A stretch of DNA of 64,000 nucleotides from Candidatus Hydrogenedentota bacterium. GTDB taxonomy: Bacteria > Hydrogenedentota > Hydrogenedentia > Hydrogenedentales > JAEUWI01. Under the pieces are notes generated by a model. That model ran no database searches. It was not told where the DNA came from and saw only the letters and a list, made by a program, of their open reading frames with translations. The stretch lies in assembly GCA_016182605.1 (NCBI GenBank), contig JACPGE010000095.1, positions 1-64,000 of the forward strand. The letters are read 5' to 3'. A program made the translations under genes and the position numbers. Each line of letters begins with the position of its first letter. Position 1 is the stretch's first letter. Shown here piece by piece: positions 28,143 to 37,215 of this stretch.

Positions 28143-28945
28143 AGGCACTCAAGATCGTTGTGGAACGAATTGTTCGTCCAATCGCTGCGTCGGAACTGCG
28201 AAAGAACAAGATGCGAGAGGAATTGCTGGCCCACCTGTACATGGCCTACGAAGAGGCGCTCGCCGCCAATGAACACGATCCGGTCGCAACGGCGGCACTT
28301 CGACTGGGCGATCCGAACATTCTTCGAGAGGAACTGCAGGCTGCCGTTCCCCGTTCCGAGCAATACACCGGCGGCAAATTTGTCCGCCGCCTGTTCCACC
28401 ACCTGGAAGCAACCTTCGACCCCGGCAACCCGGCGCCCTACCGGCATTGCCTCAAAGCATCGCTGTACATGACGGCTGTATATTTCGCGACCCTGTTCCC
28501 CATGGGCCTGCTGAGCTTCAGCGGGATCGCGTGGATCTCCAAAGGCACGATACCCGGCGATAAGTTCGTTCATCTGGCCGGCGTCTTGATGCTGATCGGT
28601 GGCGCCATGGCACTGTGTCACTTCTCCTGCGTCAGCAGTTTCATCGTCCTCCGGTTGCACCACCTCGTTCGGGCGTCCAGCAAGGCTTCGCCGATCTGGA
28701 AAGGCCTGGTATTGACTACCCTCGTGCTTGGCTTCGCCGGCCTGTTTCTTCTCCTGCTGGCTTGGGTACTCGGAGGGTGGCCCCCTCAGCGCATCCCCTA
28801 TTTCGTTGCCGAACTGGGGGCCATTCTCGCACGGGAACCCGTGGCATACCTCATTCCCATCGGTCTCTTCACATTAACGACCTGGGCCTTTCACGTGGAA
28901 CGGAGGCAATTCCAGGCCTGGGGATCGCTGGAGATTGATGAGTAG
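28139..28945 (+). CDS. membrane protein with permease-prefix-like N-terminus, PadR partner
   Basis: A 268-residue protein. The N-terminal 90 residues form a soluble helical region (RKNKMREELLAHLYMAYEEALA..DPNILREEL) like the prefix domain seen in PadR-associated membrane proteins. Four hydrophobic segments follow (about 110-135, 150-175, 195-225, 240-260). The ATG at 28139 overlaps the padR stop, and an upstream in-frame start lies inside padR. Function unknown; the PadR pair suggests an envelope-stress role. Confidence 0.75.
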   Translation: MKALKIVVERIVRPIAASELRKNKMREELLAHLYMAYEEALAANEHDPVATAALRLGDPNILREELQAAVPRSEQYTGGKFVRRLFHHLEATFDPGNPAPYRHCLKASLYMTAVYFATLFPMGLLSFSGIAWISKGTIPGDKFVHLAGVLMLIGGAMALCHFSCVSSFIVLRLHHLVRASSKASPIWKGLVLTTLVLGFAGLFLLLLAWVLGGWPPQRIPYFVAELGAILAREPVAYLIPIGLFTLTTWAFHVERRQFQAWGSLEIDE

Positions 28946-29314
28946 GGGAAACGCGACAGATCTTGGGCTTGGCCGCCCCTATTTTGTCGTGCATTTTTCC
29001 TTCTTACTCCCTCCTTTTTCCCCAGGAAAAATGGGGACCGTAACCAATTGTTGTAATTAACGGCAGTATCGAATGGCGCTAACTTTTTTTGTCGTCTTAC
29101 CCCAATCACGCTGCTCGGCGAGAAGCGTGCTACCTTTTAGATGCCACCCAAGTAGGCCTTCGCTCGCCGAGCGCAGGCATTTCGCGGTAGTGCGTTTCGC
29201 GCAAGCGTGTGGCACGGGGAGGTTGGTGTGTGGTGTGAGCTGATGCTGTAATTCAGCCTCAAACCCCGTTTCAAGCCGGTGAAGACCAATACAAGGGGTC
29301 GCGCCGGACTTTCT
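28946..29314. other. intergenic region between convergent genes
   Basis: A 369-nt gap between convergent genes. It contains several T-rich tracts (around 28985-29030) but no stem-loop I would call a terminator, and no gene. Confidence 0.5.
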
Positions 29315-30844
29315 TTACATGTCGCCCGGAAAGTAAGCCACAATGTCGTGGACGCTTGCGTGCGGAAAGGCAATTTCGGCCATGCCTTCGTCCACCACAT
29401 CACGCAGGGTACGGGTTCGTTTGCGGGCGCAAACGTTGAACACAATGTGGCGCCGGGCTCTCTGGAGCGCCGGATAATTCATATCGGTCATGTGAAAACC
29501 CGTGCGGCGCATCCACGCCCCTATCGTTCCGGGTTCCAGCGCCACCCCGAGATTCTCCAATTCGCGATCGGAGACCCGGAGCAGCAGTGTGCCGCCAGGC
29601 GCCAATAACTCGTGCGCCGTGCGTAAACTGGCCTCCGCGGCGCAGCCAAGCCGGAACAGGTCCCCTATCAACACCACGTCACATGCTACGGTCAGGTCTG
29701 CCTTGGGGGGCCACGCCAGCACACCATGCCCCGTGGCAGCGCCACCCATTGCTTCAAGAATTTCGCGCGCCCCCAAGGCCCTCAAGAGCGGGGCGCTATC
29801 TGTAAAACTCTGCCCCGCATCCAGAATGCGCCGCGCACCCGCAGGCAACAAACTCAACAGGCTTTCGGGCGGCGCCTGGGCGGGCCGCGACGCGGGAAAC
29901 CCAGGCTGTAGCGCGGCAACAGTGTCCAGGATGGTCTGCACCCGATGGACATACGTGTGCTTGGCGAGCACCTCGGCCCGCCCTGCCTCGCCGATGATAC
30001 GCGCCCGATCGGGATTCTCCAGGAACTCCCGGGCCAGCTCCAACAGGTGCTCCGCGGAATCGTATATAATCAGGTGCTTCCGGTCCTCGAACAAATCGCA
30101 CAACCCGTTTCGTTCGGACTCGCGGTTGGTGAGCAGCAGCTTTCCCATGGCCAACGCTTCGAAGACACGCATATTGAGGTCGTTCACGGCCGCATGGTTA
30201 AAGACCAGCCTCCCCGAACACAGCGCCCGGCAGAAATCCTCGCCGTACGCATTTTCGAAGTGGCCCACGGAGTGGCTTTCCCGCAAGCGCGTCAGCAGCC
30301 CGCGCCGCGTCTCGTGGACCCCGGCCGCCACCGACCCCGCAAACGAAATGTCCCGCTCGGGTGCGTCGCAGCAGGGGTGGTGCACTTCCGGATCGGCGCC
30401 GAGCGGCAGCCAGTAGACATGCCGGGAGCCGGTCGCCTGAAGCCGGGGCACAAAACTCTTCTGCGCCGTGAACACTGCGTCAAAGAATATTGCGTCGGCA
30501 TAGTCGATGGGGCTTTGCCAAGTGTCAATGCTGAGGTAGACCTTTGGGCACCGCAGCCCCGTCATGTCCGCGCCCAGGGGATGCCCAAAATCGGAGATGC
30601 CCACGATCAGATCCGGTTCCCAGCCAGCGGGAAGCAGTTCAGACAACCTTACCGAGCCGTTGAGATGGACATTGATGTCGTTCTCACGTTTTAGATCCGG
30701 CCGATGCGTGATCTTGTACGTAACCAGGTACTCGTCGCCAAAGGGCGGCCCTACCGTGAGCACTTCGCCAAACTGGCGGAATGCCTTCACGAAATGCGCC
30801 GTCCACGTCAGTGGATTGGCCAGTCCCAGGATGCAAATGCGCAT
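29315..30844 (-). CDS. CgeB-like glycosyltransferase with C-terminal methyltransferase-like region
   Basis: A 509-residue protein. The N-terminal 330 residues follow the CgeB/spore-maturation GT pattern: RICILGLANPLTWTAHFVKAF, a central PKVYLSIDTW and GADPEVH, then RVFEALAMGKLLLTNRES and the GREA-like EAGRAEVLAKHTYVHRV. The last 170 residues resemble a class I methyltransferase, but the expected GxGxG loop reads DAGQSFTDS, so SAM binding is uncertain. AGGGAG precedes the ATG at 30844. It is the last gene of a surface-glycan operon. Confidence 0.78.
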   Translation of the reverse strand: MRICILGLANPLTWTAHFVKAFRQFGEVLTVGPPFGDEYLVTYKITHRPDLKRENDINVHLNGSVRLSELLPAGWEPDLIVGISDFGHPLGADMTGLRCPKVYLSIDTWQSPIDYADAIFFDAVFTAQKSFVPRLQATGSRHVYWLPLGADPEVHHPCCDAPERDISFAGSVAAGVHETRRGLLTRLRESHSVGHFENAYGEDFCRALCSGRLVFNHAAVNDLNMRVFEALAMGKLLLTNRESERNGLCDLFEDRKHLIIYDSAEHLLELAREFLENPDRARIIGEAGRAEVLAKHTYVHRVQTILDTVAALQPGFPASRPAQAPPESLLSLLPAGARRILDAGQSFTDSAPLLRALGAREILEAMGGAATGHGVLAWPPKADLTVACDVVLIGDLFRLGCAAEASLRTAHELLAPGGTLLLRVSDRELENLGVALEPGTIGAWMRRTGFHMTDMNYPALQRARRHIVFNVCARKRTRTLRDVVDEGMAEIAFPHASVHDIVAYFPGDM

Positions 30845-30953
30845 GGGTTCTCCCTGTCGATTGAGAAATGGTGCACAGGCGCCGGCCGGAGAATCAAACC
30901 CGCGATACGGAAGCCGCCCCGCACGAAGCGCCCGATTGGACCGTCCGGACAAA

Positions 30954-31784
30954 TCAACGGGTCCCAAGCACGCGGTTCAGCAGCCGCCTGGCGCGAATCC
31001 CCAGGGCACTGTCCTGCACGGAAAGCAGATCCAGCGTGCCGGTCACTTTGTCCTGGAACTGCGCGAGCGTATCGGTCCGGTCGATCCAGATGCGGCGCTG
31101 CTCGAAGGGAACCCGGTCTCGCGATGCGGGGCCGTAACAGTTGCTCACCGCGCAACGAAATCCCGCCCCGTTCACGAAGCCGACGGTCTCTTGGGTGTAA
31201 TCCAGCCGGGATCCGTAGGGATAGGCGAAACTGTGAACCGCGGCCTGCAACTCGTCCTCGATGCGCTTCTTGCTGCCGCCAATCTCTTCGCGCTGCTGCG
31301 CAACGCTGCACTGAGAAAGCCGCGGATGGGTCAGCGTGTGGGCGCCGATCTCTATCCCCATGGCGGCAAGTTCGCGCAACTGCGGCCAGTCCAGGATCCG
31401 GTCCGCCTCGTTGCCGCTGCCCGCGGGGAAGCAGGCCCCCGCACTGCCCGCAATCATGAATACCGTGGCGGGAAAGGCATGCTTCACCAGTATAGGCGCC
31501 GCATGGAGCAGGTTGTCGGCGAATCCATCGTCAAAGCTTAGTGCCACACCGGGTCGGCCGAATACGGCGTCACGAAGCGGGATCACCTCCGCATGCGCCG
31601 CCAGCCATTCCATTTGCGCGGCGAAGTCCTCCGGGCGCACATTCATTTCGTGGCCGCGCGCACCCACACTGTGATACGTGAGGATACGGGTCTGCCCGCT
31701 GCCGCTCCGCCGGAGTGTTCCCAATACGCGCGCGCCGTGCTTTACCCCGCGCTTGAGGGCGTGTTTAAGCGGGGCCGTTGCCAT
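30954..31784 (-). CDS. polysaccharide deacetylase family protein (carbohydrate esterase 4 type)
   Basis: A 276-residue protein. ILTYHSVG, ALSFDDGFADN (catalytic base and metal Asp) and IGAHTLTHPRLSQ (metal-binding His pair) are the NodB-fold motifs, and SFAYPYGSRLDY is the later barrel motif. No signal peptide is visible, so it may act on a cytoplasmic glycan or lipid-linked intermediate, removing an N-acetyl group. It overlaps the upstream glycosyltransferase by 20 nt. Confidence 0.9.
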   Translation of the reverse strand: MATAPLKHALKRGVKHGARVLGTLRRSGSGQTRILTYHSVGARGHEMNVRPEDFAAQMEWLAAHAEVIPLRDAVFGRPGVALSFDDGFADNLLHAAPILVKHAFPATVFMIAGSAGACFPAGSGNEADRILDWPQLRELAAMGIEIGAHTLTHPRLSQCSVAQQREEIGGSKKRIEDELQAAVHSFAYPYGSRLDYTQETVGFVNGAGFRCAVSNCYGPASRDRVPFEQRRIWIDRTDTLAQFQDKVTGTLDLLSVQDSALGIRARRLLNRVLGTR

Positions 31785-32634
31785 GCGGCGTCAACTCCTT
31801 CGCGGTGAGCCAGCCCCAGAGGTAACCGGCGGCATAACTGGTATACGCCACAAAGCGCATTTCCTGAAAGGTAATCAGGGCGCGCACGAGCCGCAACGGG
31901 AAGCGCGCCACGCGGTAGCCCAGGGAACGCCGTGCGACGAAGGTCTTGTCGTGCAAATCTTCGTGGGTCTCGTAGACCGATTCGGGCTGAAACTTCTGCG
32001 CGTAGGCGGAACCGAAGCCATTGCGGAAAAACATGCGCGCGAGTTTCTTCCAGCCTGCGGGAAGCGGATGGTAGATCCGTGCCTGGGGCGCAAGGACCAC
32101 ACGATAGCCTGCCGCGCGCAGGCGCTGGCGCAGGTCGGGATCGAGCCCCCGCATGATGTCCTCGCGTTCCCCGCCAATGGCATCGAAAATGGGCTTCGGA
32201 AACGCGCAGCAGCCATGACAGGCGAGGTCGCTGTCAGTGATGGCATCCACGACCGGGGTCTGAAAACGGGGAAACTGCCCCGCCGCCCTGCGCTGAAACG
32301 GAGTAGAGCCTGGCGAGAGAGTAATGCTGGCGCCGGCCATGCCAATCCGGATGTCGGACTCCAGCGTGTGCAGGATGCGTTCGAACACGTGGGCGTCGGC
32401 GAGTTCGCTGTCGTCATCCAGAATCATCAGCACGGCGCCGCGCGCCTGGGCCGCCCCCTGATTTATCGCCTTCCCCTGGGGGAAAACCCCCTTGATCATA
32501 ATAATCTCGACGTCTTGAATCGTCTGGCGTTGCACACTCTCAAGCAGACGGGGCACACAACCGTTTCGATAGCCGTCCAGCGTGGGAATTACTACCGATA
32601 GCCGGGGTGTGCTGCTCTCGGGCTCCACGTCCAT
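31765..32634 (-). CDS. family 2 glycosyltransferase
   Basis: A 289-residue GT-A enzyme. LSVVIPTLDGYRNGCVPRLLESV opens the Rossmann-like core, and GAVLMILDDDSE contains the DxD metal and nucleotide-sugar motif. IMRGLDPDLRQRLRAAGYRV is the downstream acceptor-side ED-like segment. The C-terminal hydrophobic region suggests membrane association. It likely adds a sugar to a surface polysaccharide. Confidence 0.88.
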   Translation of the reverse strand: MDVEPESSTPRLSVVIPTLDGYRNGCVPRLLESVQRQTIQDVEIIMIKGVFPQGKAINQGAAQARGAVLMILDDDSELADAHVFERILHTLESDIRIGMAGASITLSPGSTPFQRRAAGQFPRFQTPVVDAITDSDLACHGCCAFPKPIFDAIGGEREDIMRGLDPDLRQRLRAAGYRVVLAPQARIYHPLPAGWKKLARMFFRNGFGSAYAQKFQPESVYETHEDLHDKTFVARRSLGYRVARFPLRLVRALITFQEMRFVAYTSYAAGYLWGWLTAKELTPHGNGPA

Positions 32635-32658
32635 CCCGGTGGACTCCTTTGTGCCGGG

Positions 32659-33306
32659 TCAAGGGCCGGTTGGTGCGGAGGAGCGATCCAATACGCAGAC
32701 CAGCCCCATCACCAGGGCTTCGGCCTCTTCCTGAACAACGTCTATCGGCACCGAAGGGATGGGGTAGCCGTTTTCATCCCAGCCGCTCCAGACCATCGTG
32801 GTCACCAGCGCCCCGATAAACTGGGCAGAGAGCGCCTCGGGCCGGACCCGCCGGAAGCGGCCTTGATCGAGACCGCGCTGGACGATCGCCCCCACGCGCG
32901 CATTGATTTGATCGAGCAGACGGTCGGTGCATTCGAAATGGCCCTTGGCCACACTGCCCGCCTGCGCCAGATCGCGCAAGATCAGCCGGATTTGGGCGGG
33001 ATTCGACGCCAGGTAGGAAACGAGATCGCGGGCCCAGCGCTTGAGCACCACTTCCGGGTCGCCGGAGTCGTCCTCCCCCAACTGGTGGATGATCCCCAGA
33101 AGCAGCCGCTCAGAGACCGCCTCCGCAATCGCATAGCGCCCTTCAAAGTGGGCAAAAATGCTCGGAGGACGCACCCCCACCCGCTCCGCGACTTCCTTAA
33201 GCTGAAAGCCCTCCACCCCGTGCTTGGCGATCAACACTTCCGCCACCTCCAGGATCTTCTCCCGAGTGTCGGAGCGCCGGCGATCCGTGCTTTCCACTTT
33301 AGTCAT
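32659..33306 (-). CDS. TetR-family transcriptional regulator
   Basis: A 215-residue protein. The N-terminal 50 residues form the TetR DNA-binding domain (TREKILEVAEVLIAKHGVEG, LKEVAERVGVRPPSIFAHF), and the rest is a helical ligand domain. It overlaps the acyltransferase gene by 8 nt and is 24 nt before the glycosyltransferase, so a regulator sits inside a glycan-synthesis operon and may control it. Ligand unknown. Confidence 0.92.
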   Translation of the reverse strand: MTKVESTDRRRSDTREKILEVAEVLIAKHGVEGFQLKEVAERVGVRPPSIFAHFEGRYAIAEAVSERLLLGIIHQLGEDDSGDPEVVLKRWARDLVSYLASNPAQIRLILRDLAQAGSVAKGHFECTDRLLDQINARVGAIVQRGLDQGRFRRVRPEALSAQFIGALVTTMVWSGWDENGYPIPSVPIDVVQEEAEALVMGLVCVLDRSSAPTGP

Positions 33307-33919
33307 GGTCTTCCTCCGCCGCTACGGCGAAGCCATACAGCGACAGTAGCTCGCTGTGCCGTTTCAGGCGCGAGGCCTTGTCTGCGTCCATCCGGTGGGC
33401 AATACGCTGGGCACTGGGTGCGCCGGCCCAGACCTCGAAGGGCGCCACATTCTTGGTCAGTATGCTGCCGGGAGCGATCAGGGCACCCTCCCCGATCGTC
33501 ACTCCGGGTAGAATATAAGTTCGCGCGCCGATATAACAATTCTTTTCGATGTGAATCGGCTTGGTGATGTGGGGCGTAAGGCGCCAATGAATATCGGTGC
33601 CGTGGAAGGTGTGGTTCGTGTCCCGAATCACCGTGTAGGGCCCCACATATACCCCGTCGCCTATGGTAACCGATGCATTGCTCTGTATCATGACGTAATC
33701 AGCCACCGTCACCGAGTCGCCCAGATTGATCCGGCCCCCATGGTGCGTGCGGAGCACCAGGTTCCCATGCAGGGTACAGTTCGACCCCAGGCCCACATGT
33801 CCCTTGACGTCCAATCCAAATCCACATATCTCGGAACCCGCACCCCATTGGCAAAAGAGCCGCCGGGTGCGCCAATTGTACCAGCGAAGGGACCAAGCTT
33901 TGGGATAGGCTGAAGTCAT
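33299..33919 (-). CDS. hexapeptide-repeat (left-handed beta-helix) acyltransferase
   Basis: A 206-residue protein. The hexapeptide pattern runs from LGSNCTLHGNLVLRTHH through GDSVTVADYVMIQSNASVTI to GARTYILPGVTIGEGALIAPG. HTFHGTDIHWR contains a likely catalytic His. It resembles WbbJ/LacA-type O-acetyltransferases that acetylate surface sugars. It is the first gene of the glycan operon. Confidence 0.88.
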   Translation of the reverse strand: MTSAYPKAWSLRWYNWRTRRLFCQWGAGSEICGFGLDVKGHVGLGSNCTLHGNLVLRTHHGGRINLGDSVTVADYVMIQSNASVTIGDGVYVGPYTVIRDTNHTFHGTDIHWRLTPHITKPIHIEKNCYIGARTYILPGVTIGEGALIAPGSILTKNVAPFEVWAGAPSAQRIAHRMDADKASRLKRHSELLSLYGFAVAAEEDHD

Positions 33920-34359
33920 GATGCCACATTGTAAACGATACCCGCTGGAAGGATAAAGGCGCGCCCAATTTTCACTGGCATCGGGTGCGTTGGAGGCGCC
34001 ATCCGGCGCAATGTGTGGGCAGACGGATTGCGTGGCTCTGTGATCGAAAATGCAATCAGAATTACAAATAAATTTATTATTAATCGTATTTTTCTCTATA
34101 TTTGCAAATTTAAAATCTCCAAAAACCGATAAATTCCCTTCCCAATCGTGTAATTTTATGTTAACCTATGACATACTTCCCGTGGTGGCCGCCCGTGGCA
34201 ATTCAGGCGATCACAAGATATAGGTGCATTTTGTTTGAGCTTGCATATATATTGTAACCGTGCTAGTATCTACACGACATATTGTATAATTTCCAGATTT
34301 TATAGTCCATATATTGTGGTCACTGAATGCTCCTTAGCGGAAGGAAGGCAGGTACCAGT
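33920..34359. other. AT-rich intergenic region between divergent operons
   Basis: From about 34040 to 34325 base composition drops sharply to AT-rich, unlike the flanking GC-rich coding DNA. Several TATAAT/TATATT-like hexamers are present (for example GTATAAT near 34284). It should hold the promoters of both divergent operons. No gene is seen. Confidence 0.55.
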
Positions 34360-35943
34360 ATGTCCAAGTCTGGGATTGTGAGTATCGTTTACTTGCCATC
34401 GTTGCCCTTTACGTTGGACAAGCTCATACCACAGGCAGCCATGTTCGCCCTGGCGCACCGTTTGCAAGCGGCCGGCTACCGCGTTTTGTGCTATGACGAT
34501 GCCACCGTTCAGCATGTGCGGGAACTGCAAGCGTGCGGCGCGGCGGAACTGGGCGCCCTGAACACGGATCTGGCCTCTGCCCTCCCTCAACGGCAGCGGC
34601 ACGCCAGAAGGTTACGCGCAGTCTTGCGGGGCAGACGCGTGGATCGCCTCTTGAGCTACTATCGCCGGCGCGAAACCCCGGATCGCATGGTGTTGCTCGC
34701 AGAAGATTATGGTGAATATTGCGAAGCACTGGCGATGATAGCGCTCTTACGCACCCGGCTCACGTGCCGTTTTGAACTTGCCGGGCGCTTTGTGCGCCAT
34801 TGGGCCCACGCGTTGCGCGCGCTCCATGCCGGTTCGGGCGGCATTGGGGTCTTCGAAGAACCCACTTCCCCGCACGCAACGATCACCCCGGGAACAACCT
34901 GGTTGCCAGAGCAGGTGCGGGCGGAAGACATCACGCAAGGTCTCATGCGGCTCGACCTGCACCGGCTGCATTCGCGGCTGATCGCAGCGGGAAAATTCAA
35001 CCTTTTGTCTTGGAGCATGACGGAACTGGGCGAACCCAGACCGTGCAGCACCTCAAGAGATGATATCCCCTCGCCGGACACGCGCCGCGATCTGTGGCTG
35101 GCGCGGCTTCTTGCGCAGGTCGGCTGTAACGCGGTACATCTCGATCTTACGGAGATCTCCGAGTGGCGCGTGCACCAGACGATGCACACCGTGCGCGACG
35201 CGTTCGATCGCCAGTTTCTGGCCCTGAGCCTGCGCGATCCGGCCTGGCTGGGGGAACACCCCCACCTCATGGGTGAAATCGCCTGCGTGGCGGCGGATGT
35301 CTCCCTGCCTAGCGGCAGCCAGCGCCTTCTGGAAGATTTTTTCCGGATGCGGACAGGAGTCGGCCGTTGCGAAAACGGACTGCGTCTCCTGCGCGAGGCC
35401 GGCGTAAGCACGGGCTTGCGCCTCCAGTATCCCTGCCCGTGGGACGACTACCACACGGCGGCGGAAACGGCGCGCTTCATTGCGCGCACCAAGCCCGATA
35501 CCGTTGCCGTGGACGCGGTCGTGCCCTCGCCCGCCTCTCCCTGGTATGGCGAGCCCGCACACTATGGATTCCGGATCTCCGGCCGCATGGTGCGGCGCTG
35601 GCTGATGCCTGGCGCGCACGATGCTGGCGGCTGCCGCCACCGGGATACCCCCCCCTGGCGCAATGCCTTTGGCAATGCAAAAGAGCAGGAAGCGGCCGTG
35701 CGGGAACTTCTTGAACAGAGTGGCCATGCCCAGCGCCCCGCGCCTTCGGCGTTGGAACGCTTGCTCGCGGCCGGCCTGAACACGCATCAGAGCGCGGCGC
35801 ACGGCAAGCTTGAATCCAGTTTGCCCGCGTTTGACGCCGGCCCCCTGGAAGCGGCGGCGGCGGCCTTTAACGCGGCGATGACCACCCACAAACAAACGCG
35901 CCCTTCGGGGTATACATTCCGCCTGGCGGCAGTAGGAAATTAG
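34360..35943 (+). CDS. radical-SAM-like protein with decayed cluster motif
   Basis: A 527-residue protein. The N-terminal 130 residues have the alternating pattern of the B12-binding-type domain seen in many radical SAM enzymes (LAHRLQAAGYRVLCYDDATV). The core matches a radical SAM TIM barrel: SGSQRLLEDFFRMRTGV, GLRLLREAGVSTGLRLQYPCP, then KPDTVAVDAVVPSPASPWY and HYGFRISG. Where TxxGCPxxCxxC is expected it reads TELGEPRPCSTS: Glu225, Cys229, Ser232. Only one of three cluster Cys remains, so a [4Fe-4S] cluster and SAM cleavage look lost. It is followed 3 nt later by a ketosynthase gene. ATG 34360 has CAGG 8 nt upstream; ATG 34327 is an alternative. Confidence 0.72.
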   Translation: MSKSGIVSIVYLPSLPFTLDKLIPQAAMFALAHRLQAAGYRVLCYDDATVQHVRELQACGAAELGALNTDLASALPQRQRHARRLRAVLRGRRVDRLLSYYRRRETPDRMVLLAEDYGEYCEALAMIALLRTRLTCRFELAGRFVRHWAHALRALHAGSGGIGVFEEPTSPHATITPGTTWLPEQVRAEDITQGLMRLDLHRLHSRLIAAGKFNLLSWSMTELGEPRPCSTSRDDIPSPDTRRDLWLARLLAQVGCNAVHLDLTEISEWRVHQTMHTVRDAFDRQFLALSLRDPAWLGEHPHLMGEIACVAADVSLPSGSQRLLEDFFRMRTGVGRCENGLRLLREAGVSTGLRLQYPCPWDDYHTAAETARFIARTKPDTVAVDAVVPSPASPWYGEPAHYGFRISGRMVRRWLMPGAHDAGGCRHRDTPPWRNAFGNAKEQEAAVRELLEQSGHAQRPAPSALERLLAAGLNTHQSAAHGKLESSLPAFDAGPLEAAAAAFNAAMTTHKQTRPSGYTFRLAAVGN

Positions 35944-35946
35944 ACC

Positions 35947-37215
35947 ATGGCAGTCCCGCAAGATACGAAACCCCACGCCATACCGGTGGTCATCACCGGT
36001 TTGGGTGTGTTGTCGTGCAACGGCACCGGGCGCAAGTCCTACTGGAAGGCACTGGCCAACGGGCAGTCGGGAATCCGGGCCATCAAGCGCTTCGACGCTT
36101 CGGACCTGCCCTGCCAGATTGCGGGCGAGCTGTGGGATTTCAATCCTGAAGATTACATGAAAAAATCCACCGTGCGCCGTTGGAACCGGCACGTGCACCA
36201 GGCCGTCGCATGCTCGCGCCTCGCGGTGGAGGACGCCGAGTTGAACCAGGCCAAGTATGACCCGGAACGCATCGCGGTGGCCATCGGCACGAGTATCGGA
36301 TCGCCCGACGAGGCCTATCAGGAGCACATGGAATCCCTGGAGACGGGCGGCTTCCGCAAGATCAGCAAGTTCGCGTCCAGCGCGTTTTCGGGCCACTCCG
36401 CGACGGTACACGTTTCCATCGACATCGGCTTGCGCGGGCCCGCCGTGACCATTTCCAGCGGATGCGCCACCGGCCTCGATGTGCTCGCCTGGGGCATGAA
36501 AGAGATTCGTCTGGGCAATGCCGATGCCGCCTTGGTCGGCGCCACGGAATCGCCCATTTTTCCCCTCTCCATGGCATCCGCCTGCTCGCTGGGCATTCTC
36601 TCGCAGCGCAACCGGGAACCGGAACTCGCCATGCGCCCCTTCGATCGCCACCGCGACGGTATCGTGCTGGCCGAAGGCGCCTGCGCGGTCGTGCTGGAGC
36701 GGCTGGACCATGCGCTGGCCCGGGGCGCGCGCATTCTCGGCGAGGTCGGCGGCTCGGGCGCCGCGGCGGAAGCCCAGAGTCCGCTGATCCTCGATCAGCA
36801 GGGCCAGGCGCTGGCACGGGCGATTGCCTCCTGTCTTGCCGAAGCCGGGTTGAGCGCACACGAAGTGGAATGTGTGCTGGCGCATGGCGTTTCCCTGGAG
36901 ATGTATGACAAGTGCGAAACAAACGCCTATAAGCTGGCGCTCGGCAAGCACGCCTACCGGATTCCGGTGTCGGCGGTGAAGTCCATGATCGGCCAGTCCT
37001 ATTCCGCGGGCGGTCTGCTCAGTGTGGGCGCAGCCCTGATGGTGCTCAACGATGGCATCGTGCCGCCAACCCTGAACCTGGAGCATCCCGACCCGGCCTG
37101 TGATTTGGACTATGTGCCGCAGCGCGCGCGTATGAACGATATCCGGTGTGCCCTGGTGACGTCGATCAGCTTTGGAGGCACGCACAGTGCCGTGGTATTA
37201 AAACGAGCGGTTTAA
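35947..37215 (+). CDS. beta-ketoacyl-ACP synthase (FabF-like) with Cys-His-Gln active site
   Basis: A 422-residue thiolase-fold ketosynthase. The nucleophile is Cys173 (SSGCATGLD), the first His is His313 (LAHGVSLEMYDKCETNA), and the conserved Lys is Lys345 (VKSMIG). The second active-site His of FabF (KSMTGH) is replaced by Gln350 (KSMIGQ). E. coli FabF uses Cys163-His303-His340, with the same spacing. Loss of the second His should impair malonyl decarboxylation, so it may be an acyltransferase, a chain-length-type partner or a specialised KS. No ACP or ketoreductase gene is adjacent. Its stop overlaps the next ATG (TAATG). Confidence 0.9.
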   Translation: MAVPQDTKPHAIPVVITGLGVLSCNGTGRKSYWKALANGQSGIRAIKRFDASDLPCQIAGELWDFNPEDYMKKSTVRRWNRHVHQAVACSRLAVEDAELNQAKYDPERIAVAIGTSIGSPDEAYQEHMESLETGGFRKISKFASSAFSGHSATVHVSIDIGLRGPAVTISSGCATGLDVLAWGMKEIRLGNADAALVGATESPIFPLSMASACSLGILSQRNREPELAMRPFDRHRDGIVLAEGACAVVLERLDHALARGARILGEVGGSGAAAEAQSPLILDQQGQALARAIASCLAEAGLSAHEVECVLAHGVSLEMYDKCETNAYKLALGKHAYRIPVSAVKSMIGQSYSAGGLLSVGAALMVLNDGIVPPTLNLEHPDPACDLDYVPQRARMNDIRCALVTSISFGGTHSAVVLKRAV

